DNA of 64,000 bases, taken from CAHJXG01 sp964235485. Lineage in GTDB: Bacteria; Pseudomonadota; Alphaproteobacteria; Acetobacterales; Acetobacteraceae. The stretch is taken from contig CAXSAZ010000001.1 in NCBI GenBank assembly GCA_964235485.1, positions 1 through 64,000 of the forward strand. The letters run 5' to 3'. The notes beneath the pieces are model-generated. The model saw nothing but the letters and a program-made list of their open reading frames with translations, ran no database searches and was not told where the DNA came from. Shown here one piece after another: positions 20,021 to 28,773 of the stretch; positions within the stretch are counted from its first letter, which is position 1, and the number at the start of each line of letters is the position of its first letter. The translations under genes and the position numbers were made by a program.

Positions 20021-20874
20021 CTGATGGTCTCCTCGATAGGTGAAGCGGCAGGGCGGACCTCCGGCACCCGGCGGCCGTCCCAGCCCTCCGGCCTGCTGCC
20101 GGCCAGGACCCGGGACCGGGCGACCAGGAAATCCACGATGTGGTTGCGCAGCGCGTGGTGGCCTGGCGTGCGGTGGATCGTCTGCCGGTCGCGCGGCCGG
20201 GGCAGGGTGTTGACCACGACCTCCGCCACCCGCGCGTCGGGGCCGTTGGTCATCAAGAGGATGCGGTCGGCCAGCAGGATCGCCTCGTCCACGTCGTGCG
20301 TGATCATGAACGCGGTCTGCCCGGCGTCGGACACGAGCCGAAGCACCTCATCCTGCAGGGTGCCCCGGGTCAGCGCGTCGAGCGCGCTGAACGGCTCGTC
20401 CATCAGCAGCAAGGACGGCTCGATGGCGAGCGCCCGGGCGATGCCGACCCGCTGCTTCATGCCGCCCGACAGCTCCGCGGGCTTCCGCCCCGCCGCCTCC
20501 GCCAAGCCCACCAGGTCCAGCACCCGGCGCGCGTGGTCCTGCACCCGGCCGCGCGGCCAGTCCCGATGACGGCTGCGCACGGCGAAAGCAACGTTGCCCA
20601 GCGCCGAAAGCCAGGGCAGCAGCGCGTGCGACTGAAATATCACCGCGCGGTCCAGCGCCGGGCCGGACACCTCCCGCCCATCCATCAGGATCGCGCCGGC
20701 GTCCGGCGCTTCCAGCCCGGCCAGGATGTTGAGGATCGTGGTCTTGCCGCAGCCGGAATGGCCGATCAACGCCACGAACTCGCCGCGCTCCACGCCGAAC
20801 CACAGGTCTTGGAACACCGGGCGGGCGCCGTAGCGCCGGGCGATGCCCTCGACGCTCAGCCAGGGGCGCGGCAC
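20017..20874 (-). CDS. cynD: Cyanate/nitrate-type ABC transporter ATPase
   Basis: Energises the import complex with the adjacent permease and binding protein. At 285 residues it has Walker A (GHSGCGKTTIL, about 38-48), Q-loop (VIFQSHALLPW), signature (LSGGMKQRVGIARAL), Walker B with catalytic Glu (LLLMDEPFSALDA) and the H-loop (MITHDVDEA). The family (NrtD/TauB/SsuB-like) imports anions; cyanate is inferred from cynS overlapping its stop. GTG start, four bases after the permease stop. Confidence 0.9.
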   Translation of the reverse strand: MPRPWLSVEGIARRYGARPVFQDLWFGVERGEFVALIGHSGCGKTTILNILAGLEAPDAGAILMDGREVSGPALDRAVIFQSHALLPWLSALGNVAFAVRSRHRDWPRGRVQDHARRVLDLVGLAEAAGRKPAELSGGMKQRVGIARALAIEPSLLLMDEPFSALDALTRGTLQDEVLRLVSDAGQTAFMITHDVDEAILLADRILLMTNGPDARVAEVVVNTLPRPRDRQTIHRTPGHHALRNHIVDFLVARSRVLAGSRPEGWDGRRVPEVRPAASPIEETIS

Positions 20875-20878
20875 GGCG

Positions 20879-21718
20879 CTACTCCTGCCACGCGACGGCC
20901 CGGGCGGCGCGGCCGAGCAACTGGTCGAGCGCCATGCCCACCAGGCCGATCACCAGGATCGCCACCACGATGTCGGCGATGGCAAGGTTGTTCCATTGGT
21001 TCCACACGAAATAGCCGATGCCGGTGCCGCCCACCAGCATCTCGGCGGCCACGATCACCAGCCAGGCGATGCCGATGCTGATGCGCGCCCCCGTCATGAT
21101 GGTGGGCGCGGCGGCGGGCAGGATCACGGCCAGCGCGGTGCGCCACGGACCCGCCTCCAGCGTGCGGGCCACGTTCAGCCATTCCCGCCGCACGGACGCC
21201 ACGCCGAAGGAGGTGTTCAGCAGCATCGGCCAAATCGCGCAGATGAAGATGACGAAGATGGCCGAGGCGCCGCTGTCCCGGATGGTGTAGAGCGCCAACG
21301 GCATCCAGGCGAGCGGGCTGACCGGGCGCAGCACCTGGATAATGGGGTCGAGCGCGCCGTGCAGCACGGGACTCATGCCGATCAGGAAGCCGAGCGGGAT
21401 CGCGACGAGCGCCGCCAGGCCGAACCCCGTCAGCACCCGCAAGAGCGACCAGCCGAGCTGGATGCCGATGCCCTGGTCGTTCGCGCCGTGCACGTAGAAC
21501 GGGTCGCGCAGCAGATGCCAGGCGCGCTCCGCAATGTCGGACGGACGCGGCATGGGCGTCTGCTGGCCGCCCTGCGCCGCGGTGCCGAGCAGCTTGGCGT
21601 ATTCGGGGTCGAGCGCCGGGCCGGTGGGCGCGGCGGGCGTCGCGGCGACCTGCCAGGCGCCCAGGGCGGCCGCGAGGATCAGCAGCAGCAGCAAAGCGGA
21701 GCGGAGGCGCAACGCCAT
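20879..21718 (-). CDS. cynB: Cyanate/nitrate-type ABC transporter permease
   Basis: Inner-membrane permease of 279 residues in the NrtB/TauC family. A leading hydrophobic segment (SALLLLLILAAALGAWQVAA) is followed by about five more and the ATPase-coupling EAA loop (LEAGPWRTALAVILPAAAPT, then GARISIGIAWLVIVAAE). The start ATG overlaps the stop of the binding-protein gene by one base (TGATG), which rules out the longer upstream reading of this frame. Confidence 0.9.
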   Translation of the reverse strand: MALRLRSALLLLLILAAALGAWQVAATPAAPTGPALDPEYAKLLGTAAQGGQQTPMPRPSDIAERAWHLLRDPFYVHGANDQGIGIQLGWSLLRVLTGFGLAALVAIPLGFLIGMSPVLHGALDPIIQVLRPVSPLAWMPLALYTIRDSGASAIFVIFICAIWPMLLNTSFGVASVRREWLNVARTLEAGPWRTALAVILPAAAPTIMTGARISIGIAWLVIVAAEMLVGGTGIGYFVWNQWNNLAIADIVVAILVIGLVGMALDQLLGRAARAVAWQE

Positions 21719-23034
21719 CAGGCCCGCCGGATCGCGAAGCTTGAAACGTAGCCGTCGGGATCGGCCGGGTCGAAGGTCTTGCCCATGATGCTGTGCGTCC
21801 GGTAGGCGCTGGTGGGCGGCGTGAGGCCCAGGTCGCGCATCTTCGCCCCGGCGTCGGTCGCCAAGTAAACCTGCTCCGCCACGTCCCGCCAGCGTATGTC
21901 GCCGCGCACCTGCCCCCACCGCTTCATCTGCGTCATGATCCACAGCGCCATGCTTTGATAGGGGAACGGCTCGAAGCTCACCCGGTCCGGCTGCCGCTTC
22001 ACGCTGCCGAGGCCGTCGGCGTAGGTGCCGGTCAGCGCCTGCTCCACCACCGTCACGGGCTGGTTCAGGTAGTTCTGCCCGGCGATCACGCCCGCGATCT
22101 CCTTGCGGTTCTCCGCCTTGTTGGCATGGGCCGTCGCCTCGATCACCGAGCGCAGCAGCGCCTGGTAGGTGTTCGGCGCGTCCGTCACCATGCGGCGCGG
22201 CACGGCGAAGGCGCAGCAGGGATGGCCGTCCCACAGCTCCCGCGTCAGCAGGTGGATGAAGCCCACCCCGTCATACACCGCGCGCTGGTTGAACGGGTCC
22301 GGCCCGAGGAAGCCGTCGATGTTCTCCGCCCGCAGGTTGGCCACCATCTCCGGCGGCGGCACCAAACGGAGCTGCACGTCGCGGTCGGGGTCGAGCCCGG
22401 CCTCCGCCAGGTAGTAGCGCAGCAGGTAGGCGTGCATCGAGTAGTCGAACGGGATGCCAAGCTTGAAGCCGCGCCAGTCCCGGGGATCGCGCCGCTCCTT
22501 GTGCTTGTTGGCCAGCGTGATCGCCTGGCCGTTGATGTTCTCGATGGCGGCCACGCTCCATGGGATCGGGTTCGACCCGGCGCCCATGGAGATCGCCAGC
22601 GGCATCGGGCTGAGCATGTGCGACGCGTCGTACTCGCCGTTCAGCGACTTGTCGCGCACCACCGCCCAGCCGGCGGTGCGCACGACCTCCACGCTGAGGC
22701 CGTTGCGGGCGTAGAAACCCATCGGCGCCGCCATGATGATCGGGGTCGCGCAGGTGATGCCGATGAAGCCGATCTTGAGGTCTTTCTTCTCCGGGGCGCC
22801 CGCGGGCTGCGCCGCGGCCTCGGCCATCGCGTCCTGCGCGCGGAACACCGGCAGCACCCGGTCCATGGCCGCCGCCAAGACGCCCGCGCCCAGGGCGGCG
22901 ATGACGCGCCGCCGCCCGGCCTCGCCGCCGAACGCCGCCCGCTCGGCCGCGACCCGCACGGCGGCGGCGGCGAGCGCCTCCGGCGCGTCGCAGTTCAGGT
23001 GCGCGCCGCTGCAACGGCAAGTGGGATGGGTCAT
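21718..23034 (-). CDS. cynA: CmpA/NrtA-family substrate-binding protein (cyanate)
   Basis: Binding protein of the anion transporter, 438 residues, first gene of the cyanate operon. The N-terminus has a Cys-rich tag (THPTCRCSGAHLNCD), then a twin-arginine-like export signal (GRRRVIAALGAGVLAAAMDR). The mature domain starts at KKDLKIGFIGITCATPIIMA, the CmpA/NrtA ligand-cleft opening. Bicarbonate, nitrate and cyanate binders share this family; cyanate is chosen because cynS is the fourth gene. No CynR-type LysR regulator or carbonic anhydrase gene is nearby, unlike in E. coli. Confidence 0.88.
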   Translation of the reverse strand: MTHPTCRCSGAHLNCDAPEALAAAAVRVAAERAAFGGEAGRRRVIAALGAGVLAAAMDRVLPVFRAQDAMAEAAAQPAGAPEKKDLKIGFIGITCATPIIMAAPMGFYARNGLSVEVVRTAGWAVVRDKSLNGEYDASHMLSPMPLAISMGAGSNPIPWSVAAIENINGQAITLANKHKERRDPRDWRGFKLGIPFDYSMHAYLLRYYLAEAGLDPDRDVQLRLVPPPEMVANLRAENIDGFLGPDPFNQRAVYDGVGFIHLLTRELWDGHPCCAFAVPRRMVTDAPNTYQALLRSVIEATAHANKAENRKEIAGVIAGQNYLNQPVTVVEQALTGTYADGLGSVKRQPDRVSFEPFPYQSMALWIMTQMKRWGQVRGDIRWRDVAEQVYLATDAGAKMRDLGLTPPTSAYRTHSIMGKTFDPADPDGYVSSFAIRRA

Positions 23035-23109
23035 GGATGGCGCTGTCCCGTGTGGTCCCCGGGGGAGAGCAAGCGATATGCCAGGGGCACGCGGGCTTCT
23101 GCCACACGC

Positions 23110-23123
23110 ACTGACCAGTCAGT
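23110..23123. promoter_or_regulatory. Palindrome between the cyanate operon and a divergent hydrolase gene
   Basis: ACTGAC-CA-GTCAGT is a perfect inverted repeat with a two-base spacer in the roughly 280-base divergent region. This architecture resembles operators of TetR-type repressors. About 20 bases further right, ATGCTG-N7-CAGCAT forms a second small hairpin with an A-rich loop. Besides these I see nothing else in the region. Confidence 0.4.
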
Positions 23124-23313
23124 CGGTGTTGTTTTAGGCGTATGCTGAAAAAAGCAGCATGTGCGCACGGGCCGGCCCGCGCCAACGCCGCAAGGTCGCC
23201 GATCATGGTGGAACGGCCGGGACGGTGAGCCGTTTGGATGGTGGCAAGAGGCCGAAGGCGCTGCGATGCTGGCGCTTGTTCTACAGGCGGGCGGCTTGGC
23301 GGGAGAGGGTGCG

Positions 23314-24201
23314 ATGGAGTTTGTGGAGACGGCCACCCTGCGAATTGCCTACGAGGAAGCGGGGCCGCCCGATGGCCCTCCCGTCGTGCTGCTGCATGGG
23401 TTCCCCTACGACATCCGGGCGTTCGACGCCGTGGCCCCGGCGCTGGCGCAGGCGGGGTGCCGGGTGGTTGTGCCTTTTCTGCGCGGCTTCGGGCCGACGC
23501 GGTTCCTGTCGGACGACACGCCGCGCTCCGGCGAGCAGGCGGCGTTGGGGGCTGACCTGCTGGAGCTGCTGGACGCGCTGGCGTTGGGGCCAGCAGTGCT
23601 GGGGGGCTATGACTGGGGCGGGCGGGCGGCTTGCATCGTCGCGGCACTGTGGCCGGAGCGGGCGCGCGGCCTGGTGTCGGTCGCCGGCTTTAACATCCAA
23701 GATATCGCTGCCTCCGCCAAACCGGACGTGCCGGAACAGGAACGCCGGGATTGGTACCAATACTACCTGCACTCGGAGCGCGGCCGGGCCGGGCTTGCGG
23801 CGGACCGCCGGGCGTTCTGCCGGCTACTATGGCGGCTGTGGTCGCCAAGCTGGGCGTTCGACGATGCGACCTTCGAGCGGACCGCGGCTTCCTTCGACAA
23901 TCCGGATTTCGTGGATATCGTCGCGCACTCCTACCGCCACCGCTTCGGCCTCGCGCCGGGCGACCCGGCGCTCGCCGCGGTCGAGCAGCGATTGGCGCAG
24001 CGCCCTGCCATCACCGTGCCGACGGTCGTGTTGCATGGCAACGACGACGGCGTGGGGCCAGCGCCACAATCGGAGGGGGACGCCCGCCATTTCACCGGAC
24101 CCTACACACGCCAGGTAGTGCCGGGCGTCGGGCACAACCTGCCGCAGGAAGCGCCGGGGTCGTTTGCGCTGGCGGTGCTGGGCCTGCTGAGTCGGGAATG
24201 A
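23314..24201 (+). CDS. Alpha/beta hydrolase
   Basis: Hydrolase of the epoxide hydrolase/haloalkane dehalogenase-like branch, 295 residues. The oxyanion-hole motif is HGFPYD, and the nucleophile elbow is GGYDWGGRA, so the nucleophile is Asp, not Ser, as in haloalkane dehalogenases and epoxide hydrolases. The C-terminal histidine is in VPGVGHNLPQEAP. The start ATG is preceded by GGGAGAGGG. The frame extends 51 codons upstream but without family similarity. Substrate unknown. Confidence 0.85.
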   Translation: MEFVETATLRIAYEEAGPPDGPPVVLLHGFPYDIRAFDAVAPALAQAGCRVVVPFLRGFGPTRFLSDDTPRSGEQAALGADLLELLDALALGPAVLGGYDWGGRAACIVAALWPERARGLVSVAGFNIQDIAASAKPDVPEQERRDWYQYYLHSERGRAGLAADRRAFCRLLWRLWSPSWAFDDATFERTAASFDNPDFVDIVAHSYRHRFGLAPGDPALAAVEQRLAQRPAITVPTVVLHGNDDGVGPAPQSEGDARHFTGPYTRQVVPGVGHNLPQEAPGSFALAVLGLLSRE

Positions 24202-24298
24202 CCGGGCCGGTACCCGGCACGCGACCTGATGGACAGCAAGCTTCTGACGCTTTAGGTCAGTGGTAAGCCCACGCTCGCGGACCAAAAAGGGGGAACGC

Positions 24299-24469
24299 AT
24301 GCCTTTCGACGGCACGGATTTTCCAGAACGGGACGGGCCACCAGGCCGCGGAACGCCCAACGACAACACCGCGACCTGGATCATCGTGCTCCTGGCGTTC
24401 TGCATGTTGGTGATGCCAGTGTCCTTGAACGGCCTCGTTGACATCATCCGCTACATGCGGGGCAACTGA
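24299..24469 (+). CDS. Small single-pass membrane protein
   Basis: A 56-residue protein with a hydrophilic N-terminus (PFDGTDFPERDGPPGRG) and one membrane segment (TWIIVLLAFCMLVMPVSLNG). A ribosome site AAGGGGG lies eight bases before the ATG. Its TGA overlaps the next gene's ATG by one base, which supports it being real. Function unknown. Confidence 0.6.
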   Translation: MPFDGTDFPERDGPPGRGTPNDNTATWIIVLLAFCMLVMPVSLNGLVDIIRYMRGN

Positions 24470-24909
24470 TGGCGATGGCCGCCCGCATGGGCCGCCCGAT
24501 CCTGCTGCTGCTCCCGCTGTGGTGCGCGTCCTGCGCCGGCCTGGCCAGGAACGACCAGGGCGCGCTGCAGCCGCAAACCGTGAGCGGGCCGTGCCAGGTG
24601 AAGAAGTTCTTCCTCCTGGATCTCAGGTCGGTGCCGGCCGAGATGACAATCGGCAACACCGGGCAAGCCTGCACAATCACGCTGCTCAACCCCGCTTTGC
24701 AGATCGCGCTCAACGCGGCCTTGGTGACGGGCCAGCCCGCCCATGGCCGCGCGACGGCGGCCTTGATCGGCGGCCGGCGGCAGGCGGAAATCTCCTACGT
24801 TCCGCAGCCCGGCTACGCCGGGCCGGACAGCTTCAGCATCACGTTGCAGCCGAATGCCGTCGGCATGACCTTCGCCGTCACGGTGCAGCCCTCGCCGCCG
24901 GCCTCGTAG
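24469..24909 (+). CDS. Exported Ig-like/cadherin-type domain protein
   Basis: A 146-residue secreted protein, probably a lipoprotein. The signal region is RPILLLLPLWCASCAGLARN; the lipobox (CASC) is imperfect. The C-terminal part (ARGRATAALIGGRRQAEISY is preceded by HGR, then PQPGYAGPDSFSITL) looks like a single bacterial Ig-like domain with the typical Y-x-P-x-x-x-Y-x-G-x-D-S-F signature. It is coupled by TGATG to the small membrane protein before it. Function unknown. Confidence 0.65.
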   Translation: MAMAARMGRPILLLLPLWCASCAGLARNDQGALQPQTVSGPCQVKKFFLLDLRSVPAEMTIGNTGQACTITLLNPALQIALNAALVTGQPAHGRATAALIGGRRQAEISYVPQPGYAGPDSFSITLQPNAVGMTFAVTVQPSPPAS

Positions 24910-24919
24910 CGGGGGAGGG

Positions 24920-26647
24920 CTACGCCTCGCACCCCTCCGCCCGCAGCAGGTCCGTGACCACCCCGGCCGGCACGTCCGAGCTGGTGAACGCCCGCCCGAT
25001 CCCCCGGGCCAGCACGAAATGCAGCGCGCCGTCACGCATCTTCTTGTCGCGGCGCATGTGGGCGATCAGGCGCGCGGCGGAGAAGCGGCGGTTCAGCATG
25101 GCGATCTCGCTCGGCAGGCCCACGGCGGCGAGGTGCGCCTCCACCCGGGCCGCGTCGCCCGGCGCGCACAAGCCCAGCCGCGCCGACAGCCGGAACGCGA
25201 GGCCCAGGCCAATCGCCACCCCCTCCCCATGCAGCAGCGCGCCGCCGTAGCCGACCTCCGCTTCCAGCGCGTGCCCGAAGGTGTGACCGAGGTTCAGCAG
25301 GGCGCGTCCGTCTGCCGGGCGCTCCTCCCGCTCGTCGTCGCCCACCACGGCGGCCTTGAAGGCGCAGGCGCGCAGGATGGCTTCGGCCTGCACGTCCCGG
25401 TCGCCGCGGGCCAGTGCCGGGCCATGCTCCTCGCACCACGCGAAGAACCCGGCGTCGCCGATCAGCCCGGCCTTCACCACCTCCGCATAGCCAGCCCGCA
25501 GCTCGCGCCCGTTCAGCGTGCCCAGCGTCCCGGTGTCGGCCAGCACCAGGCGCGGCTGGTGGAAGGCGCCGACCAGGTTCTTGCCGTGCGCCATGTTGAT
25601 CCCAGTCTTGCCGCCGACGCTGCTGTCCACCTGGGCCAGCAGCGTCGTCGGCACCTGGACGAAGGGCAGGCCGCGCAAGGTGGTCGCGGCGGCGAAGCCC
25701 GCGAGGTCGCCGATCACGCCGCCGCCCAAGGCGATCACCGTGGTCCGCCGCTCGACGCCCGCGTCCAGCAGACCTTCCACGACGCCCGCATAGCTCGCCA
25801 TGCTCTTGGACGCCTCGCCCGGCGGCACGACGATCTGCTGCGCCGCGATCCCGGCCTGCGCCAAGCCGTCCAACAGCGCCGGCAGGTGCAGGGCCGCCAC
25901 GTTCTCGTCCGTCACCACCACGGCCCGGCGCTGCGGGATCACCGGCGCCATCAGCGCCCCGGCGCGAGCGAGGAGGCCATCCCCGATCACGACCTCGTAC
26001 GACGCGGCGCTCAGCGCCACCGGCAGCCGCCGCGGCTCGCGCCAATCGTCGAGCGCCTGCAAAACCTTGCTCATGGTGTACTCCAGCGGTTCATCGCCGC
26101 AATCGACGGTGATGTCGGCCTCGGCATAGATAGGATGGCGCTGCTCCATCAATCGGCCAAGGATTTCCGCCGGGTCGCCGGTGTTCAAAAGCGGGCGGTG
26201 GCTGCGGGCGGCGACCCGGCGTAGCAGAGTGGGAAGCCGGCAGCGCAGCCAGACCGAGACGGCGCCCTCCCGGATCGCGCCGCGGGTTTGGGCGTCCATG
26301 AACGCGCCGCCGCCGGTCGCCAGGACCAGTGGGCCGCCGCCCAGCAGCCGGCGGATCACCCGGCGCTCCCCGTCGCGGAAGTCGCGCTCGCCGTAGCGGC
26401 TGAACAGCTCGGCGATGCTGCACCCGGCGGCCAGCTCGATCTCCGCGTCGGAGTCGCGGAACGGCAGGCCGAGGCGGGCGGCCATGCGGCGGCCGACGCT
26501 GGTCTTGCCGGCGCCCATCAAGCCGACCAGCACGATGCTCCGCCCGGCGAGCTGGGGCGGAAGGCGCCGGATCGCAGATGCGGTGCGGGGGGACCCGGCG
26601 CGGGCGGCATTCAGCCCGGACCTGCCGAGCGCGATGTTGCGCGTCAT
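24920..26647 (-). CDS. aroKB: Bifunctional shikimate kinase / 3-dehydroquinate synthase
   Basis: One 575-residue frame encodes two shikimate-pathway enzymes. Residues about 30-195 are shikimate kinase with Walker A GLMGAGKTSVGRR, the shikimate-binding DSDAEIE, and GGGAFM. Residues about 200-575 are dehydroquinate synthase with the NAD loop GGGVIGDLAGFAAA, TLLAQVDSSVGGKTGIN, and zinc ligands in the LNLGHTFGHALE and LLHGEGVAIG stretches. No stop or start break separates them, though an internal ATG (26074) exists at the join. The two steps are not consecutive in the pathway. Fusions of this kind occur in some alphaproteobacteria and Thermotoga. Start chosen at MTRNIALGRSG. Confidence 0.93.
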   Translation of the reverse strand: MTRNIALGRSGLNAARAGSPRTASAIRRLPPQLAGRSIVLVGLMGAGKTSVGRRMAARLGLPFRDSDAEIELAAGCSIAELFSRYGERDFRDGERRVIRRLLGGGPLVLATGGGAFMDAQTRGAIREGAVSVWLRCRLPTLLRRVAARSHRPLLNTGDPAEILGRLMEQRHPIYAEADITVDCGDEPLEYTMSKVLQALDDWREPRRLPVALSAASYEVVIGDGLLARAGALMAPVIPQRRAVVVTDENVAALHLPALLDGLAQAGIAAQQIVVPPGEASKSMASYAGVVEGLLDAGVERRTTVIALGGGVIGDLAGFAAATTLRGLPFVQVPTTLLAQVDSSVGGKTGINMAHGKNLVGAFHQPRLVLADTGTLGTLNGRELRAGYAEVVKAGLIGDAGFFAWCEEHGPALARGDRDVQAEAILRACAFKAAVVGDDEREERPADGRALLNLGHTFGHALEAEVGYGGALLHGEGVAIGLGLAFRLSARLGLCAPGDAARVEAHLAAVGLPSEIAMLNRRFSAARLIAHMRRDKKMRDGALHFVLARGIGRAFTSSDVPAGVVTDLLRAEGCEA

Positions 26648-26709
26648 AACGGCGGAGGTTAGCACAGGAATTAACGATGCGGCCAAAAATGGCCTTATAA
26701 GGTACGGAC

Positions 26710-26850
26710 ATGAACCGGGTTTTGCTGATCGTCGTCGCCGTCCTGCTGGTGGTCGTGGTGGGCGGCCTGCTGCTCGGGACCTTTCCGCCGGAGCCGCGCA
26801 CCGAGCAGGTGCAGCGCGTCCTGCCGAACGACCGCTTCCCGCCGCGCTGA
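26710..26850 (+). CDS. Very small single-pass membrane protein
   Basis: A 46-residue protein starting at an ATG. The N-terminal half is a membrane anchor (RVLLIVVAVLLVVVVGGLLL), and the rest is a short soluble tail ending LPNDRFPPR. It sits between the divergent aroKB and xerD, 19 bases before xerD. The clean hydrophobic pattern and codon use support it. I recall similar short proteins at this position in related genomes but cannot verify it. Confidence 0.6.
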   Translation: MNRVLLIVVAVLLVVVVGGLLLGTFPPEPRTEQVQRVLPNDRFPPR

Positions 26851-26869
26851 CGCTGAGCTGGCTTGGGGC

Positions 26870-27736
26870 ATGGACCGGCAGGTCGAGGCGTTCCTGGAGA
26901 TGCTGGCCGCCGAGCGCGGGGCCGCGCGCAATACCCTTGCCGCCTACCGCGCCGACCTCGACGCCTTTGCGGCTTACGCGGCCTCCCGGGGCGAGCGCCC
27001 GGGCGCTGCGAGCGAGGACACGCTGCACGCCTACATGCGGTCGCTGCACGGCGCCGTGGCCGCCCGGACGGCGGCGCGGCGGCTGTCCTGCCTGCGGAGC
27101 TTCCACCGATTCCTCTTGCAGGACGGCGCCCGCCCGGATGACCCGACCCAGCGTCTGGACGCGCCGCGCCTGCCTGCCACCCTGCCCAAATACCTGGCGC
27201 CGGCGGAGGTCGATGCGTTGCTGGCCGCCGCCGCGGCCCGGCCCGGCGTGCCCGGCCTCCTGGGACGCGCGGCCCTCGAAATCCTGTACTCCACGGGGCT
27301 GCGCGTGTCGGAACTGCTGGGCCTGCCGCGCGCCGTGCTGGCGGCCGCATCCGAAACGCTGATCGTGCGCGGCAAGGGCGGGCGGGAGCGCATGGTGCTG
27401 CTGTCCGACCGCGCCCGGGACGCGGCGATGGCGCTCGGCGCCGCGACCGAGGGCAAATGGCTGTTCCCTGGGCGCGACCCGCGCCAGCCGATGACCCGGC
27501 AGGGCTTCGCGCTGCTGCTGAAGCAGGCGGCGCTGGCGGCTGGCCTCGACCCGGCCCGCGTCAGCCCGCACGTGCTGCGCCACAGCTTCGCCAGCCACAT
27601 GCTGGCCGGCGGCGCCGACCTGCGCAGCCTGCAAACCCTGCTCGGCCACGCCGACATCGCCAGTACGCAAATCTACACCCATGTGCTGGCGGAACGGCTG
27701 CAACAGCTCGTCGCCCTGCACCATCCCCTGGCGTAA
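26870..27736 (+). CDS. xerD: Tyrosine recombinase XerD
   Basis: Site-specific recombinase that resolves chromosome dimers at dif with XerC. The 288-residue protein has the N-terminal SAM-like core-binding domain and the full catalytic set in order: Arg in STGLRVSELLGL, Lys in VRGKGGRER, His-x-x-Arg in SPHVLRHSFASHM, His in LLGHADIAST and the nucleophile Tyr in TQIYTHVLAERL. Length and ending match XerD rather than a phage integrase. accA follows after a short gap. Confidence 0.93.
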   Translation: MDRQVEAFLEMLAAERGAARNTLAAYRADLDAFAAYAASRGERPGAASEDTLHAYMRSLHGAVAARTAARRLSCLRSFHRFLLQDGARPDDPTQRLDAPRLPATLPKYLAPAEVDALLAAAAARPGVPGLLGRAALEILYSTGLRVSELLGLPRAVLAAASETLIVRGKGGRERMVLLSDRARDAAMALGAATEGKWLFPGRDPRQPMTRQGFALLLKQAALAAGLDPARVSPHVLRHSFASHMLAGGADLRSLQTLLGHADIASTQIYTHVLAERLQQLVALHHPLA

Positions 27737-27764
27737 CGGTGGCAAGGAGGGTAAGCCCCCGCCG

Positions 27765-28721
27765 ATGCGTCACTTTCTAGACTTCGAGAAACCCGTCGCC
27801 GAGCTTGAGCGCAGCATCGAGGAGCTGCGGCGGACCCAGGAGCCGGGCGGCATCAACATCGAGGAGGAGGTGCAACGCCTGGCCGACAAGGCGGACAAGC
27901 AGCTCCGCGCGACCTATGCCAAGCTGACCGCTTGGCAGAAAACCCAGGTCGCCCGCCATCCGGAGCGCCCGCATGCGCTGGACTACATCCACGGCCTGCT
28001 CACCGAGTTCACGCCCTTGGCAGGCGACCGGGCCTTTGCCGACGACGCGGCCGTGGTCGGCGGCCTCGGGCGGTTCGGGGGGCGTTCCGTCGTCGTGCTG
28101 GGCACCGAGCGCGGGTCGGACACGGACACCCGCGTCGCTCACAACTTCGGCATGGCCCGGCCGGAGGGCTACCGCAAGGCGCGTCGGCTGATCGAGCTGG
28201 CCGGGCGCTTCGGCTTGCCGCTGCTGACCTTCGTGGACACCGCCGGCGCCTTCCCCGGCATCGACGCGGAAGCGCGCGGCCAGGCCGAGGCCATCGCCCG
28301 CTCCATCGAGGCCTGCCTGCTGGCCCCCGTGCCCATCGTCGCCACGATCATCGGCGAGGGCGGCTCGGGCGGCGCCATCGCGCTCGCCACCGGGGACCGG
28401 GTGCTGATGCTGGAGCACGCCGTGTATTCCGTGATCTCGCCGGAGGGCTGCGCCAGCATCCTGTGGCGCGACGCGGCGCAGGCGTCCGTGGCGGCGGAGG
28501 CGCTGCGCCTCACCGCGACCGACCTGCACGCGTTGCGCATCATCGACGCCATCGTGCCGGAGCCGATCGGCGGCGCCCACCGGATGCCGGCTGAGACGGT
28601 CGCGAGCGTCGGCGCCGCGGTGGGGGACGCGCTGGCCGCGCTGCTGCCGCTCGACGCCGCCACGCTGCAAGCCCGGCGGCGCGAGAAGTTCCTCGCCATG
28701 GGCCGCGAGCTTCCGGCGTGA
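27765..28721 (+). CDS. accA: Acetyl-CoA carboxylase carboxyltransferase subunit alpha
   Basis: Alpha half of the carboxyltransferase that makes malonyl-CoA with AccD, the first step of fatty acid synthesis. The 318-residue protein opens MRHFLDFEKPVAELERSIEE and has the crotonase-like active-site stretch FVDTAGAFPGIDAEARGQAE and IGEGGSGGAIALA. An AAGGAGG ribosome site lies before the ATG. It is 28 bases behind xerD and probably cotranscribed. Confidence 0.97.
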   Translation: MRHFLDFEKPVAELERSIEELRRTQEPGGINIEEEVQRLADKADKQLRATYAKLTAWQKTQVARHPERPHALDYIHGLLTEFTPLAGDRAFADDAAVVGGLGRFGGRSVVVLGTERGSDTDTRVAHNFGMARPEGYRKARRLIELAGRFGLPLLTFVDTAGAFPGIDAEARGQAEAIARSIEACLLAPVPIVATIIGEGGSGGAIALATGDRVLMLEHAVYSVISPEGCASILWRDAAQASVAAEALRLTATDLHALRIIDAIVPEPIGGAHRMPAETVASVGAAVGDALAALLPLDAATLQARRREKFLAMGRELPA

Positions 28722-28773
28722 CCGCGGCGGCGGTGGTCAGCGCCCGCCGGGCGGTCTAGGCTGACGGGCGTCC

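Noticed and set aside
21719..22234. Upstream extension of the cyanate permease frame
   Set aside because: Lies inside the binding-protein gene; the TGATG overlap sets the permease start at 21718.
26648..27745. Upstream extension of the aroKB frame
   Set aside because: Antisense to xerD and without kinase similarity.
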